From contig NZ_BONF01000005.1 of the NCBI RefSeq assembly GCF_016862575.1, positions 1 through 64,000 on the forward strand: DNA of 64,000 bases, written 5' to 3'. Under the pieces are notes generated by a model. The model worked only from the letters and a program-made list of their open reading frames with translations. It searched no databases and was not told the DNA's origin. Origin of the DNA: Catellatospora bangladeshensis (GTDB lineage Bacteria; Actinomycetota; Actinomycetes; Mycobacteriales; Micromonosporaceae). Of this stretch, positions 40,840 through 51,238 are shown one piece after another. The number at the start of each line of letters is the position of its first letter. Within the stretch, counting starts at the first letter, position 1. The translations under genes were made by a program, and so were the position numbers.

Positions 40840-41814
40840 ATGAGTGATTTCGAGACCGTGACCGCCACCGAGCTGCACACCGCGGCCCCCGGCCCGGCCG
40901 GTGAGCCCAACGCCCCCGGCCAGCCGCACACCATGGAGGTCAGCAAGCCGCGCAGCGCGGCCGCCGACGCCTGGCGCGACCTGCGCCGCCGCCCGCTGTT
41001 CTGGGCCGCGGTGGCGATCGCCCTGCTGGTGCTGGTCATCACCGCCGTGCCCAGCCTGTTCACCAGCGGCGACCCGCTGGCCTGCTCGCTGTCGAACCAG
41101 AACGCGGCCCCGTCCGGGGCGGCCATCTTCGGCTACGACTACCAGGGCTGCGACGTCTACACCCGGGCCATCTACGGCACCCGGAACTCGATGATGATCG
41201 GCTTCTTCTCGGCGCTGTTCGCCGGGTTCCTGGCCATCCTCGCCGGGCTCACCTCCGGCTTCTTCGGCGGCTGGATCGACGCGGTGATCTCCCGGGTCGT
41301 CGACATCGTGCTGGGCCTGCCGCTCATCCTGGCCGGCCTGGTGCTGATGAACCGCATCGACAACGCGGGCGGCGGCAACGGCGCGCGCATCGCCGGCTTC
41401 GTGCTCATCCTGGGCGGTCTGGGCTGGACCACCGCGGCGCGCGTGGTGCGCTCCTCGGTGATCACCGCCAAGAACCAGGACTACGTGGCCGCGGCGCGGA
41501 TGCTGGGCGCGGGCAGCGGGCGCATCATGCTGCGGCACATCCTGCCGAACGCGCTGGCGCCGTTCCTGGTCGTCATCACGATCGCGCTGGGCACGTTCAT
41601 CGCGGCCGAGGCGTCGCTGTCCTTCCTCGGCGTGGGCCTGGAGCCCCCGGCGCAGTCGTGGGGCCAGCAGATCTCGGCGGCCTCCCCGATCGGCCTGGTC
41701 CGCACCAACCCGATCCCGCTGCTCGTCCCGTCCACCTTCCTCGCGCTGACGGTGCTCGCCTTCATCATCATGGGCGACAAGATCCGCGAAGCGTTCGACC
41801 CGAAGCTCCGGTGA
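40840..41814 (+). CDS. Peptide ABC transporter permease (DppC/OppC-like)
   Basis: A 324-residue permease with the OppC N-terminal helix (about 48-68) and the C-terminal BPD domain; the EAA loop is YVAAARMLGAGSGRIMLRHILPNALAPFLV. Its stop overlaps a GTG start of the next gene (GTGA). Confidence 0.93.
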   Translation: MSDFETVTATELHTAAPGPAGEPNAPGQPHTMEVSKPRSAAADAWRDLRRRPLFWAAVAIALLVLVITAVPSLFTSGDPLACSLSNQNAAPSGAAIFGYDYQGCDVYTRAIYGTRNSMMIGFFSALFAGFLAILAGLTSGFFGGWIDAVISRVVDIVLGLPLILAGLVLMNRIDNAGGGNGARIAGFVLILGGLGWTTAARVVRSSVITAKNQDYVAAARMLGAGSGRIMLRHILPNALAPFLVVITIALGTFIAAEASLSFLGVGLEPPAQSWGQQISAASPIGLVRTNPIPLLVPSTFLALTVLAFIIMGDKIREAFDPKLR

Positions 41815-41819
41815 AGCAG

Positions 41820-42837
41820 ATGACTGACATCCGCGTCGAGTCCTCGTACGCCCCCCGGGCCGGTGCGCAGCACCTGCTCGAGGTGAAGGACCTGTTCGTC
41901 GAGTTCCACACCCGCGACGGCGTGGCCCGCGTGATCAACGGCGTGTCGTACCACCTGGACCCGGGCGAGACGCTCGCGGTGCTGGGCGAGTCCGGCTCCG
42001 GCAAGTCGGTCACCGCGCAGGCGATCATGGGCATCCTGGACATGCCGCCCGCGAAGATCCCGAGCGGCCAGATCCTCTACAAGGGCGAGGACCTGCTCGC
42101 CATGCCGGAGGAGAAGCGCCGTCAGGTGCGCGGCAAGGAGATCGCCATGATCTTCCAGGACGCGCTCTCGGCCCTGAACCCGGTCTTCCCGGTGGGCTGG
42201 CAGATCTCCGAGACGCTGCGCACCCGCGCGGGCATGTCGAAGAAGGACGCCACCAGGCGGGCGATCGAGCTGATGGACCAGGTCAAGATCCCGGCGGCGA
42301 AGGCCCGGGTGAAGGACTACCCCCACCAGTTCTCCGGCGGTATGCGCCAGCGCGTCATGATCGCGATGGCCCTGGCCATGGACCCGAAGGTGCTGATCGC
42401 CGACGAGCCCACCACCGCGCTCGACGTGACCGTGCAGGCGCAGATCATGGACCTGCTCGCGGACCTGCGCCGCGACCTGAACATGGGCCTGATCCTGATC
42501 ACCCACGACCTCGGCGTGGTCGCCGACGTCGCGGACCGGATCGCGGTCATGTACGCCGGCCGCATCATCGAGCACGCCGACGTGCACTCGCTCTACAAGA
42601 GCCCGGCCCACCCGTACACCCAGGGCCTGCTCGACTCGATCCCTCGGCTCGACTCCAAGGGCACCGAGCTGGCGACGATCAAGGGCCTGCCGCCGAACCT
42701 GCTGCGCCCGCCGACCGGCTGCGCGTTCCACCCGCGCTGCCCGTACGTCAAGTCGGTCTGCACGACCTCGACACCCCGATCGCTGGACCTCGGCCACGGC
42801 CGGACCAGCGCCTGCCACTTCGCGAAGGAGATGCTCG

Positions 42838-42854
<17 letters not shown>
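41820..42854 (+). CDS. Peptide ABC transporter ATP-binding protein (DppD/OppD-like)
   Basis: A 344-residue ATPase: Walker A GESGSGKS, signature FSGGMRQR, Walker [13 protein letters not shown], and the C-terminal oligopeptide-transporter domain with CAFHPRCPY cysteines. I choose the ATG at 41820 because it gives the same MTDI start as the second OppD-like protein at 62301; a GTG at 41811 overlapping the upstream stop is the alternative. It overlaps the next gene by 17 bp. Confidence 0.93.
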
Positions 42855-43881
<1,027 letters not shown>

Positions 43882-43892
43882 CCCGCCCCGCC

Positions 43893-43945
43893 ACGAGTAA
43901 AGCTCCCGTCACGCTGTCCGGCAGCGCGGCGGGAGCTTTACTCGT
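43893..43945. terminator. Bidirectional terminator, OppF / purH
   Basis: ACGAGTAAAGCTCCCG (43893-43908) pairs perfectly with 43930-43945. It sits between convergent genes and shares AAGCTCCCGTCACGC with the terminator at 56130. Confidence 0.8.
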
Positions 43946-43956
43946 CGTCGGGAGCC

Positions 43957-45531
43957 TCAGTGCGCGAAGTGGCGGGAGCCCGTCAGGTAGAGGGTGATCC
44001 CGGCGGCCTTGGCCGCGGCGATGACCTCCTCGTCGCGGATCGAGCCGCCCGGCTGGACCACCGCGGTGACCCCGGCGTCGAGCAGGATCTGCAGCCCGTC
44101 GGCGAACGGGAAGAACGCGTCCGAGGCGGCGACCGCGCCCTGGGCCCGCTCACCGGCGCGCGACACCGCGAGCCGGCACGAGTCCACCCGGTTGACCTGG
44201 CCCATGCCCACACCCACGCTGGCGCCGTCCTTGGCCAGCAGGATCGCGTTCGACTTCACCGCACGCACCGCGCCCCAGGCGAACTCCAGGTCGGCGAGCA
44301 CTTCGGCCGAGGCGGGCTCCCCGGCGGCGAGCCGCCAGTGGTCCGCGTCGTCGCCGTCGGCGGAGAAGTCGTCGCGGGTCTGCACCAGCATGCCGCCGGA
44401 GATCTGCCGCAGCTCGACCCGGTTCGGCCGGTAGGCCGGGGCCAGCAGGATGCGCAGGTTCTTCTTCGTGGTGAGGATGTCCAGCGCCTCGGTGCTGTAC
44501 GCCGGAGCGACCACCACCTCGGTGAAGATGTCCTTGATCTGCTCCGCCAGCTCAACGGTGACCTCGGAGTTGACCGCGATGATGCCGCCGTAGGCCGAGA
44601 CGGGGTCGCAGGCGTGCGCCTTGGCGTGCGCGTCCGCCGCCGACTCGGTGGAGATCGCGATGCCGCACGGGTTGGCGTGCTTGATCACGGCCACCGCGTG
44701 CACGCCCGCGAAGTCGTGCACGGTGCGCCAGGCGGCGTCGGTGTCGATGTAGTTGTTGTACGACATCTCCTTGCCGCCGAGCTGCTGCGCGCGGGCCAGG
44801 CCGGGCGCGGCCGCCGGGTCGATGTAGAGCGCCGCGGCCTGGTGCGGGTTCTCGCCGTAGCGCAGCACGTTCTTGCGCCACACGCCCAGACCGGCGTACT
44901 CCGGCCAGCTGATGTCGGCGGCGGCGGGCTCGGCCGGGGCCAGCTCCTGGGCGCACCAGTTGGCCACCGCGATGTCGTAGTCGGCGATGTCGGCGAAGGC
45001 CCGTGCCGCCAGCGCGCGGCGGTCCGCCAGGGTGAAGCCGCCGGCCTCCAGCGCCGCCAGCACCACCGGGTACGCGTCGGGCGAGGTGACCACCGCGACG
45101 TTGGCGTGGTTCTTGGCCGCCGCGCGCACCATGGCCGGGCCGCCGATGTCGATCTTCTCGATGCACTCGTCCATGGACGCGCCCGAGGCCACCGTCTCGG
45201 AGAACGGGTACAGGTTGGAGATGAGCAGGTCGAACGGCTCGACCTCCAGCTCGGCCAGCTGCGCGCGGTGCGTGTCCAGGCGCACGTCGGCCAGCAGGCC
45301 CGCGTGCACCCGCGGGTGCAGCGTCTTCACCCGGCCGTCGAGGCACTCGGGGAAGCCGGTCAGCTCCTCCACCCGGGTCACCGGCGCACCGGTGGTCTCC
45401 AGCTGCTGCGCGGTGGAACCGGTGGAGACGATCTCGACGCCGTGCCGCCGCAGCGCCGCGGCCAGCCCCTCCAGCCCCGTCTTGTCCCACACGCTGATCA
45501 GCGCGCGCCGAATGGGCTTCCGCTCGCTCAT
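43957..45531 (-). CDS. purH: Bifunctional AICAR transformylase/IMP cyclohydrolase
   Basis: A 524-residue enzyme for the last two steps of IMP synthesis: N-terminal MGS-like IMP cyclohydrolase ([19 protein letters not shown]) and C-terminal transformylase with the catalytic pair Lys284-His285 in IKHANPCG. Start ATG at 45531 overlaps the purN stop by 4 bp. Confidence 0.96.
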   Translation of the reverse strand: MSERKPIRRALISVWDKTGLEGLAAALRRHGVEIVSTGSTAQQLETTGAPVTRVEELTGFPECLDGRVKTLHPRVHAGLLADVRLDTHRAQLAELEVEPFDLLISNLYPFSETVASGASMDECIEKIDIGGPAMVRAAAKNHANVAVVTSPDAYPVVLAALEAGGFTLADRRALAARAFADIADYDIAVANWCAQELAPAEPAAADISWPEYAGLGVWRKNVLRYGENPHQAAALYIDPAAAPGLARAQQLGGKEMSYNNYIDTDAAWRTVHDFAGVHAVAVIKHANPCGIAISTESAADAHAKAHACDPVSAYGGIIAVNSEVTVELAEQIKDIFTEVVVAPAYSTEALDILTTKKNLRILLAPAYRPNRVELRQISGGMLVQTRDDFSADGDDADHWRLAAGEPASAEVLADLEFAWGAVRAVKSNAILLAKDGASVGVGMGQVNRVDSCRLAVSRAGERAQGAVAASDAFFPFADGLQILLDAGVTAVVQPGGSIRDEEVIAAAKAAGITLYLTGSRHFAH

Positions 45532-46133
45532 CCCACCCTCACTTTTCTGCCGTTGATGGTCCAGCCGTCGCGCGACAGCCTGCCGACGAAGTCGACGAGC
45601 TGGGCGCGCTCGGCCTCCTTGATGCGCTCGGAGAGGGTGTCCTCGGTGTCGTCGTCGAGCACCGGCACCGCGACCTGCGCGATGATCGGGCCGGTGTCCA
45701 CGCCGCCGTCGACGAAGTGCAGCGTGGCCCCGGCCAGCTTCACCCCGTACGCCAGCGCGTCACGCGGGCCGTGCATGCCGGGGAACGCGGGCAGCAGCGC
45801 GTTGTGGGTGTTGACATAGCGTCCGCCGAACCGGTCCAGGAACGCCTCGCCCACCAGCTTGAGGAAGCCCGCACCGATCACGAGGTCGGGCTTGTGCTCC
45901 GCGACCAGCTCGGTGAAGCCCTCGTCCCAGGCCTGGCGGCTCGGGTAGTCGGGGACGCGGGCGACGAAGGTGGGCACCCCGGCGTCCTGCGCGCGGGTGA
46001 GGCCGGCGATGCCGTCGCGGTCGGCCCCGACGGCGACGACGGTCGCGCCGTACCCGGGGTCGGCGCATGCGTCGAGCAGAGCCTGCAGATTGGTACCGGA
46101 ACCGGAGACCAGGACGACGAGGCGAGCGGTCAC
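45528..46133 (-). CDS. purN: Phosphoribosylglycinamide formyltransferase
   Basis: A 201-residue folate-dependent enzyme that formylates GAR in purine synthesis. [16 protein letters not shown] and the [13 protein letters not shown] catalytic loop are typical, and Asp near the D(G)GVDTGPI loop is present. GTG start at 46133. Operon purN-purH. Confidence 0.95.
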   Translation of the reverse strand: MTARLVVLVSGSGTNLQALLDACADPGYGATVVAVGADRDGIAGLTRAQDAGVPTFVARVPDYPSRQAWDEGFTELVAEHKPDLVIGAGFLKLVGEAFLDRFGGRYVNTHNALLPAFPGMHGPRDALAYGVKLAGATLHFVDGGVDTGPIIAQVAVPVLDDDTEDTLSERIKEAERAQLVDFVGRLSRDGWTINGRKVRVG

Positions 46134-46319
46134 CTCTGCACCCTATCGGGCAGGCCGGGCCCGGCCCGCGCCGGGTATGACCGCCGTTTACGGCGTTTTG
46201 CCCGACAAACACGCAAAGAAAGTAGATATTGGGCGAAGAACTGCATTCCAGAACGTGTCGACCCCGGCCGGAGCAGCGCCGGGCACCCCGCACGTCCTGC
46301 CGAACGCGAGGAGCCGCAC

Positions 46320-47327
46320 GTGACGCAACCGCCGAACCCGCCGGAGAGGCCGGAGGAGGAGCCGCCCAGCTGGCCGCCCCCGGTGCCGTCCCGGGAGGAC
46401 CAGCCGCCGGCCCCGCCCTCGCCGGACGTCCCGCCGCCCCCGGGCGAGCCCGTGCCGCCGCCCCCGGAGGGCAGCACCTGGCGTCCCGAGCCGGTCTCCC
46501 CCGCCGCACCTGAGCCGGTGTCACCGCCGTCCACGCCCGAGCCGCCGGCGACGTACTCCGCGCCGGAGCCGCCGGCGACCTACTCCGCGCCCGAGCCGCC
46601 CGCCACGTCCGCCACCGGCGGCGTGCCCTGGCCGGAGCCGCCCGGCAGCGTGGACAACCCGTTCAGCCCTCCGCCGCCGTCCTACCAGCCGCCGGTCCCG
46701 TCCACGATGAGCGACCCGACGGCACCGCCACCGCCCACGCCGCCACCGCCGCCGAGCCCGCCCGGCCCGCCGCCGCCGATGCCACCGGTGCCGCCCCCGC
46801 CCTCGCTCGACGCGAGCGCGTCCACGCCGCCGGGCTGGCCGGAGCCGGCCGGCGAGCCGTCCCCGCCCGTACCGCCGCCACCGCCGCCCCCGCCGCCGGT
46901 GTCCGAGCCGTACCGCAGCGAGGGTCCAGGCACCGTCTACGGGACCGGCGGCACGCTGCCGCCCCCGCCGCCGCCCCCGCCCCCGATCGGGGCGCCCACC
47001 CCGCCGCTCGGGCCCAGCCAGGGCACCGTCTACCAGAAGGCCGGCGGGCAGCACAACATCCTGGGCTGGATCGGGCTCGCCTGCGGCATCATCGGCACCG
47101 GGTGCTGCTGCTGCCCCTGGCTGAACGGCGCGCCGTTCATCGGCGGCATCCCGGCGGTCATCCTGGGCGCGATGCACCTCAACAAGGTCAAGAAGGGTGC
47201 GGCCTCGATGGCGTGGCTGGGCTGGGTCGCCATCGCGCTCGGCGTACTGGCGATGATCGCCGCCATCTGCGGGATCGCCACCGGCTGGCAGGACCGCGTA
47301 TTCGACCAGTATCAGCAGTTCCGCTGA
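46320..47327 (+). CDS. Proline-rich protein with C-terminal DUF4190-like membrane domain
   Basis: A 335-residue protein: residues 1-~235 are Pro-rich (repeats of SAPEPPATY, runs of 9-10 Pro), then two predicted helices in a DUF4190-like domain (LGWIGLACGIIGTGCCCCPWL... and MAWLGWVAIALGVLAMIAAI). A CCCC stretch lies at the first helix. GTG start at 46320 with GAGGAG. Divergent from purN. Role unknown; similar architecture recurs in the two genes at 49511 and 49857. Confidence 0.75.
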   Translation: MTQPPNPPERPEEEPPSWPPPVPSREDQPPAPPSPDVPPPPGEPVPPPPEGSTWRPEPVSPAAPEPVSPPSTPEPPATYSAPEPPATYSAPEPPATSATGGVPWPEPPGSVDNPFSPPPPSYQPPVPSTMSDPTAPPPPTPPPPPSPPGPPPPMPPVPPPPSLDASASTPPGWPEPAGEPSPPVPPPPPPPPPVSEPYRSEGPGTVYGTGGTLPPPPPPPPPIGAPTPPLGPSQGTVYQKAGGQHNILGWIGLACGIIGTGCCCCPWLNGAPFIGGIPAVILGAMHLNKVKKGAASMAWLGWVAIALGVLAMIAAICGIATGWQDRVFDQYQQFR

Positions 47328-47342
47328 TCGGATTTCCGACCA

Positions 47343-47393
47343 AACGGGACAGGTCCCGGCCCGCCCGCGCGGCGGACCGGGACCTGTCCCGTT
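47343..47393 (+). terminator. 17-bp perfect terminator hairpin
   Basis: AACGGGACAGGTCCCGG (47343-47359) pairs with 47377-47393, 15 bases after the stop of the proline-rich gene. Confidence 0.8.
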
Positions 47394-47400
47394 GCTCGCC

Positions 47401-47432
47401 TGGTGGGACAGCAGATACGAGCTGTCCCACCA
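47401..47432. promoter_or_regulatory. 12-bp inverted repeat upstream of the CD225-like gene
   Basis: TGGTGGGACAGC (47401-47412) and GCTGTCCCACCA (47421-47432) with an 8-base spacer, 81 bases before the next start. May be an operator or second terminator arm. Confidence 0.4.
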
Positions 47433-47513
47433 GTCACATCCGTCACAGCATGCCATTAGACTCCGGTCGTTTGACCCGGCTCCTCCGAGCCGCCGACACC
47501 CCTGGAGTCCGAA

Positions 47514-47792
47514 ATGACGTATGGCTCGCAGCAGCCGCAGATCGACAACAACATGACGATGTCGATCGTCTCGATCTTCCTCTTCTGGCCGCTGGCCATC
47601 CCCGCCATCATCAACGCCAACAAGGTCAACCCGCTGCTGGCGGCGGGCGACTACGCCGGCGCCCAGGCCGCCGCGGCCGAGTCGAAGAAGTGGTCGAAGC
47701 TGGCCCTCATCGTCGGCGCCTGCATCTGGGTGCTGTCCTGCCTGTGCTGCATCGGCCAGGCCGTGTTCCTGAACAGCAGCAGCAGCTTCTGA
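47514..47792 (+). CDS. CD225/dispanin-family small membrane protein
   Basis: A 92-residue protein with the CD225 pattern: a hydrophobic hairpin (SIVSIFLFWPLAIPAIINANKV) followed by a loop NPLLAAGDYAGAQAAAAESKKW and a second helix ending in Cys-Cys. In eukaryotes this fold is that of IFITM proteins; the bacterial role is unknown. ATG at 47514 with GGAG upstream. Confidence 0.8.
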   Translation: MTYGSQQPQIDNNMTMSIVSIFLFWPLAIPAIINANKVNPLLAAGDYAGAQAAAAESKKWSKLALIVGACIWVLSCLCCIGQAVFLNSSSSF

Positions 47793-47805
47793 TCGGGCGC
47801 CTCCT

Positions 47806-47860
47806 GATCGGGCTCAGCCCGATCGGCCGACAAGGGCGGTCCGCACCGCGGGCCGCCCTT
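47806..47860. terminator. Convergent hairpins, CD225-like gene / DUF6350 gene
   Basis: A 9-bp palindromic unit (47806-47814/47816-47824) is followed by AAGGGCGGTCC/GGGCCGCCCTT (47832-47842/47850-47860), which touches the stop of the minus-strand gene. Confidence 0.6.
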
Positions 47861-47862
47861 CG

Positions 47863-49386
47863 TCATGCCTGGCGGCGGAACCCGCGCCAGCTCCAGAACC
47901 CGGCCACGCCGAGCAACCCGCCCAGCGTCACGACCAGCGCCGCCATCAGCGCCACCTGCCAGACCACCGGCCCGGTGCGCACCGCGCCGGTCACCGGCAG
48001 CGCCCCGCCCGACGCGTACGCCGCCGCGGCCAGCAGCAGCCCCGCCACCACGCCCGCGGCCAGCGCCGAGCCGCACATCCGCAGCCAGCGGGCGGGCGGG
48101 GTGACCACGTCGCCGTGCCGCGTCCGGCGCGGCCGCAGCCGACGGCGCGCCATCAGCACCGCCGCGGCGGCCCCGGCCAGCAGCGGCAACACGGTCAGCA
48201 GCCAGCCGGCCCCGCGCAGCGGGCCGTCCGGCACCCCGGCGAACACCGGCAGCTGCGTCAGCGGCAGCGTGCCCGCCGCGAAGCCGGGACCGAGCAGGTA
48301 GGACGCGGCCCAGACGGCGAGGTTGGGCCCGTAGGCCAGGCTGAGCAGGGTGAGACCGGCCTGGCCGAGCACGCCGGTCGAGAACCCGGCCATGTCCCGG
48401 GCGGCCTCGCCGCCGTTGATCGCGACGGCCAGCCCCACCGCGCCCGCACCGACCGCGAGCACCAGCAGCGCCGCCACCACCCCGGCCCGTACGCCGTCGC
48501 GCAGCAGCACCGGCGTGCTCCGGGCGAGGCGGCGCAGCACGCCACCGGCGCGTACCGAGCCGAGCGCCCCGGCCGCCAGGCCGAGCACCGCGCAGTGCAG
48601 CCCGGCCCGCCACGGCAGCACCAGCAGTCCGGGCGCCTGGGCCAGCGCGGCCGCGGCGACGCCGAAGACGCCGTACACCAGCCCGACGGCGCCCGCGGCC
48701 AGGGCCGCCTGCCGGAACGAGCCGCTGCCCTGCGCGCCGATGGCCCGGGTGGTGTGCACGCCCGCCCGGCTGACCCGCCAGAGCGCGAGCGCGGTGAGCG
48801 CCAGCGGGGCGAGCTCCATCGCGCCGAGCCGGCCGTCGAGCGCGACGGTGAGCGGGACACCGTGGCCGAGCAGCCAGCCGGCCAGCACGAAGCGCAGCGA
48901 CAGGGCCCAGTCGATCGGTCCCTCGGCCGCTCGCACCGCGACGGTCAGCAGGAACAGCGGGCCCAGCAACTGCAGCGCGGCCCAGCCGGTGTTGACGAGC
49001 GCCGCCACCGGCAGCGGCGCGCCGCGTGGGCGCCGCGTCCCGGCGGGCCGCCCGCGCGGCAGCAGCACCGTCTCCATGGTGGAGACGTCCTCACCGGGCC
49101 GTCCGTGCGGGATGAGCACCGTGTCCATGGTGGCGACGACATCGTCGCCGTAGTCACCGTCGGCGACGTCGCGGTCGGAGCCGTCCGGGGTCCGGGCCGG
49201 GCCCGCGGGGCGGGACAGATCGAGCTTGACCGTCTCGCGCACGGCCACCCGGGCCGCGTCCGGTTCGGTCTCGGACGCGCGCGACCTGGCGCCGGACACC
49301 TCGTCCGGGCGGGCCGGGTCCTCCTCGCCCGGCTCGACACGCCGCAGCTCAGGCGGCGCGCCGAGGGACTCACCATGCTCCGTCAT
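47863..49386 (-). CDS. DUF6350-family polytopic membrane protein (PerM-like)
   Basis: A 507-residue protein with a ~115-residue acidic N-terminal cytoplasmic part and about ten to twelve membrane helices. The family is found next to purN/purH and sucCD in actinobacteria and is sometimes annotated cell division protein PerM. An Asp/Glu-rich segment includes a repeated DTVLIPHGRPG / ETVLLPRGRPA motif. ATG at 49386. Confidence 0.78.
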   Translation of the reverse strand: MTEHGESLGAPPELRRVEPGEEDPARPDEVSGARSRASETEPDAARVAVRETVKLDLSRPAGPARTPDGSDRDVADGDYGDDVVATMDTVLIPHGRPGEDVSTMETVLLPRGRPAGTRRPRGAPLPVAALVNTGWAALQLLGPLFLLTVAVRAAEGPIDWALSLRFVLAGWLLGHGVPLTVALDGRLGAMELAPLALTALALWRVSRAGVHTTRAIGAQGSGSFRQAALAAGAVGLVYGVFGVAAAALAQAPGLLVLPWRAGLHCAVLGLAAGALGSVRAGGVLRRLARSTPVLLRDGVRAGVVAALLVLAVGAGAVGLAVAINGGEAARDMAGFSTGVLGQAGLTLLSLAYGPNLAVWAASYLLGPGFAAGTLPLTQLPVFAGVPDGPLRGAGWLLTVLPLLAGAAAAVLMARRRLRPRRTRHGDVVTPPARWLRMCGSALAAGVVAGLLLAAAAYASGGALPVTGAVRTGPVVWQVALMAALVVTLGGLLGVAGFWSWRGFRRQA

Positions 49387-49510
49387 CAGGCAGTACCTAA
49401 CCACAAACGAGCGGAGTTGACTACGAACCCTACCCCGTGGCCATTTCGACCCGGTATGTGCATTAGGAGGATTACGCTGCGTGCATGGTCGTACTTCGAG
49501 GGAGGGTGTC

Positions 49511-49840
49511 GTGACGTACACACCACCACCGCCGTCCGTGCCGCCGCCACCCCCACCGCCGCCGGTCCCGCCACCGCCGCCGTCGGGGATGCCGCCGGGC
49601 GGCGCGCCCCGGGCCGGGGGCGACAAGGTGACGCTGTGGGGTGTGCTCGGCATCGTCACCGCGCTGTGCTGCTGCGGCGTGCTCGGCATCGTCTTCGGCT
49701 GGCTCTCGGTGCGCGAGGCGAAGCAGTTCGGCAAGTCGCCGGTGCTCGGCTACGTCGCGATCGCCCTCGGTGTGCTGGCGATCCTGCGCGACATCTTCAT
49801 CTGGCCGAAGTACCTCGGCGGCCAGTGGAAGATGAACTGA
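49511..49840 (+). CDS. Small proline-rich DUF4190-like membrane protein
   Basis: A 109-residue protein: Pro-rich N-terminus (about 45 residues), then two helices (LWGVLGIVTALCCCGVLGIVFGWLSV and a second ending in FIWPKYL). It starts at a GTG with GGGAGG 8 bases upstream; a longer reading exists without family support. Overall relative of the following gene. Confidence 0.7.
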   Translation: MTYTPPPPSVPPPPPPPPVPPPPPSGMPPGGAPRAGGDKVTLWGVLGIVTALCCCGVLGIVFGWLSVREAKQFGKSPVLGYVAIALGVLAILRDIFIWPKYLGGQWKMN

Positions 49841-49856
49841 CGGCTGGAGGCCTGCC

Positions 49857-50276
49857 ATGACGAACGAACCGCTGCCGCCGTACGAGCCGCCGTCGGGGCC
49901 GACGCCGCCCAGTTCGGCCGTACCGCCACCGGTGACGCCGCCGCCGTCCATGCCGCCGCTCAACCCGCCGCCACCGCCACCGCCGCCCGGCTCGCCGTAC
50001 GAGCCCGCCAAGGGGCCCGGCCCCGGTGGACGGGACAACGTGCAGCTCTACGGCATCATCGGCATCGTCACCGCGGTCGCCTGCTGCGGCCCGCTGGGCA
50101 TCCTGTTCGGCTGGCTGTCCATGAAGGAGGCCAGGGAGCGCGGCGGCGACCAGACGCTGGGCAAGGTCGGCTTCTGGCTGGGCATCGCGTTCACCGCGAT
50201 CAGCCTGCTCGGCGCCCTGGCCTGGTGCGCCGCGCTCGCCATCGGCGGCAGCATGTCCAGCAACTACCACTACTGA
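49857..50276 (+). CDS. Small proline-rich DUF4190-like membrane protein
   Basis: A 139-residue protein with a Pro-rich N-terminus (to about residue 60) and a two-helix domain (YGIIGIVTAVACCGPLGILFGWLSMKEA...). The helical part is clearly similar to the preceding gene, suggesting local duplication. ATG at 49857. Ends before a strong terminator. Confidence 0.75.
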   Translation: MTNEPLPPYEPPSGPTPPSSAVPPPVTPPPSMPPLNPPPPPPPPGSPYEPAKGPGPGGRDNVQLYGIIGIVTAVACCGPLGILFGWLSMKEARERGGDQTLGKVGFWLGIAFTAISLLGALAWCAALAIGGSMSSNYHY

Positions 50277-50288
50277 GCCGGTACGCGA

Positions 50289-50323
50289 CGAGGGCGCCCT
50301 CCCCAACGGGAGAGCGCCCTCGT
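50289..50323. terminator. Convergent terminator before sucD
   Basis: Arms 50289-50304 and 50308-50323 pair at 15 of 16 positions; it lies between the plus-strand gene and sucD. Confidence 0.75.
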
Positions 50324-50342
50324 CGTGTGGCCAGGTCGCGGC

Positions 50343-51230
50343 TCAGAGGCCGGACATGATCTCGCGCATCAGGCGGGCGGTCTCGGACGGCGTCTTGCCG
50401 ACCTTGACCCCGGCCGCCTCCAGCGCCTCCTTCTTGGCGTCGGCGGTGCCGGAGGAGCCCGAGATGATCGCGCCCGCGTGGCCCATGGTCTTGCCGGGCG
50501 GGGCGGTGAAGCCGGCGATGTAGCCGACCACCGGCTTGGTCACGTGGGCCTTGATGAACTCGGCCGCGCGCTCCTCGGCGTCGCCGCCGATCTCGCCGAT
50601 CATCACGATCGCGTCGGTCTCCGGGTCGTCCTGGAACGCCGCGAGCGCGTCGATGTGGGTGGTGCCGATGATCGGGTCACCGCCGATGCCGACCGCGGTG
50701 GAGAAGCCGATGTCGCGCAGCTCGTACATGAGCTGGTAGGTCAGCGTGCCGGACTTGGACACCAGGCCGATGCGGCCGGAGCCGGAGATGTCGGCCGGGA
50801 TGATGCCCGCGTTGCTGGCGCCCGGGGACGCGACGCCGGGGCAGTTCGGGCCGATGATCCGGGTCTTGTTGCCGGTGGCGACCGCGTGCGCCCAGAAGGC
50901 GGCCGAGTCGTGCACCGGCACGCCCTCGGTGATCACGACGGCCAGGCCGATGCCAGCGTCGATCGCCTCGACGACCGCGCCCTTGGTGAAGGCCGGCGGC
51001 ACGAAGATGACGGTGACGTCGGCGCCGGTCTCCTTCATCGCGTCGGCCACCGAGCCGAACACCGGCACCTCGGTGCCGTCGAAGTCGACGGTGGTGCCCG
51101 CCTTACGCGGGTTCACGCCGCCCACGATGTTCGTGCCGGCCTTGAGCATGCGCCGGGTGTGCTTGGAGCCCTCGGAGCCGGTCATGCCCTGAACGATGAC
51201 CTTGGAGTCCTTGGTGAGCCAGATAGCCAT
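50343..51230 (-). CDS. sucD: Succinate--CoA ligase, alpha subunit
   Basis: A 295-residue subunit that binds CoA and carries the phosphohistidine (His251 in GHAGAII). [13 protein letters not shown]-like start and PNCPGV are typical. Operon with sucC (8-bp gap); conserves substrate-level phosphorylation in the TCA cycle. Confidence 0.96.
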   Translation of the reverse strand: MAIWLTKDSKVIVQGMTGSEGSKHTRRMLKAGTNIVGGVNPRKAGTTVDFDGTEVPVFGSVADAMKETGADVTVIFVPPAFTKGAVVEAIDAGIGLAVVITEGVPVHDSAAFWAHAVATGNKTRIIGPNCPGVASPGASNAGIIPADISGSGRIGLVSKSGTLTYQLMYELRDIGFSTAVGIGGDPIIGTTHIDALAAFQDDPETDAIVMIGEIGGDAEERAAEFIKAHVTKPVVGYIAGFTAPPGKTMGHAGAIISGSSGTADAKKEALEAAGVKVGKTPSETARLMREIMSGL

Positions 51231-51238
51231 GAGTCAGT

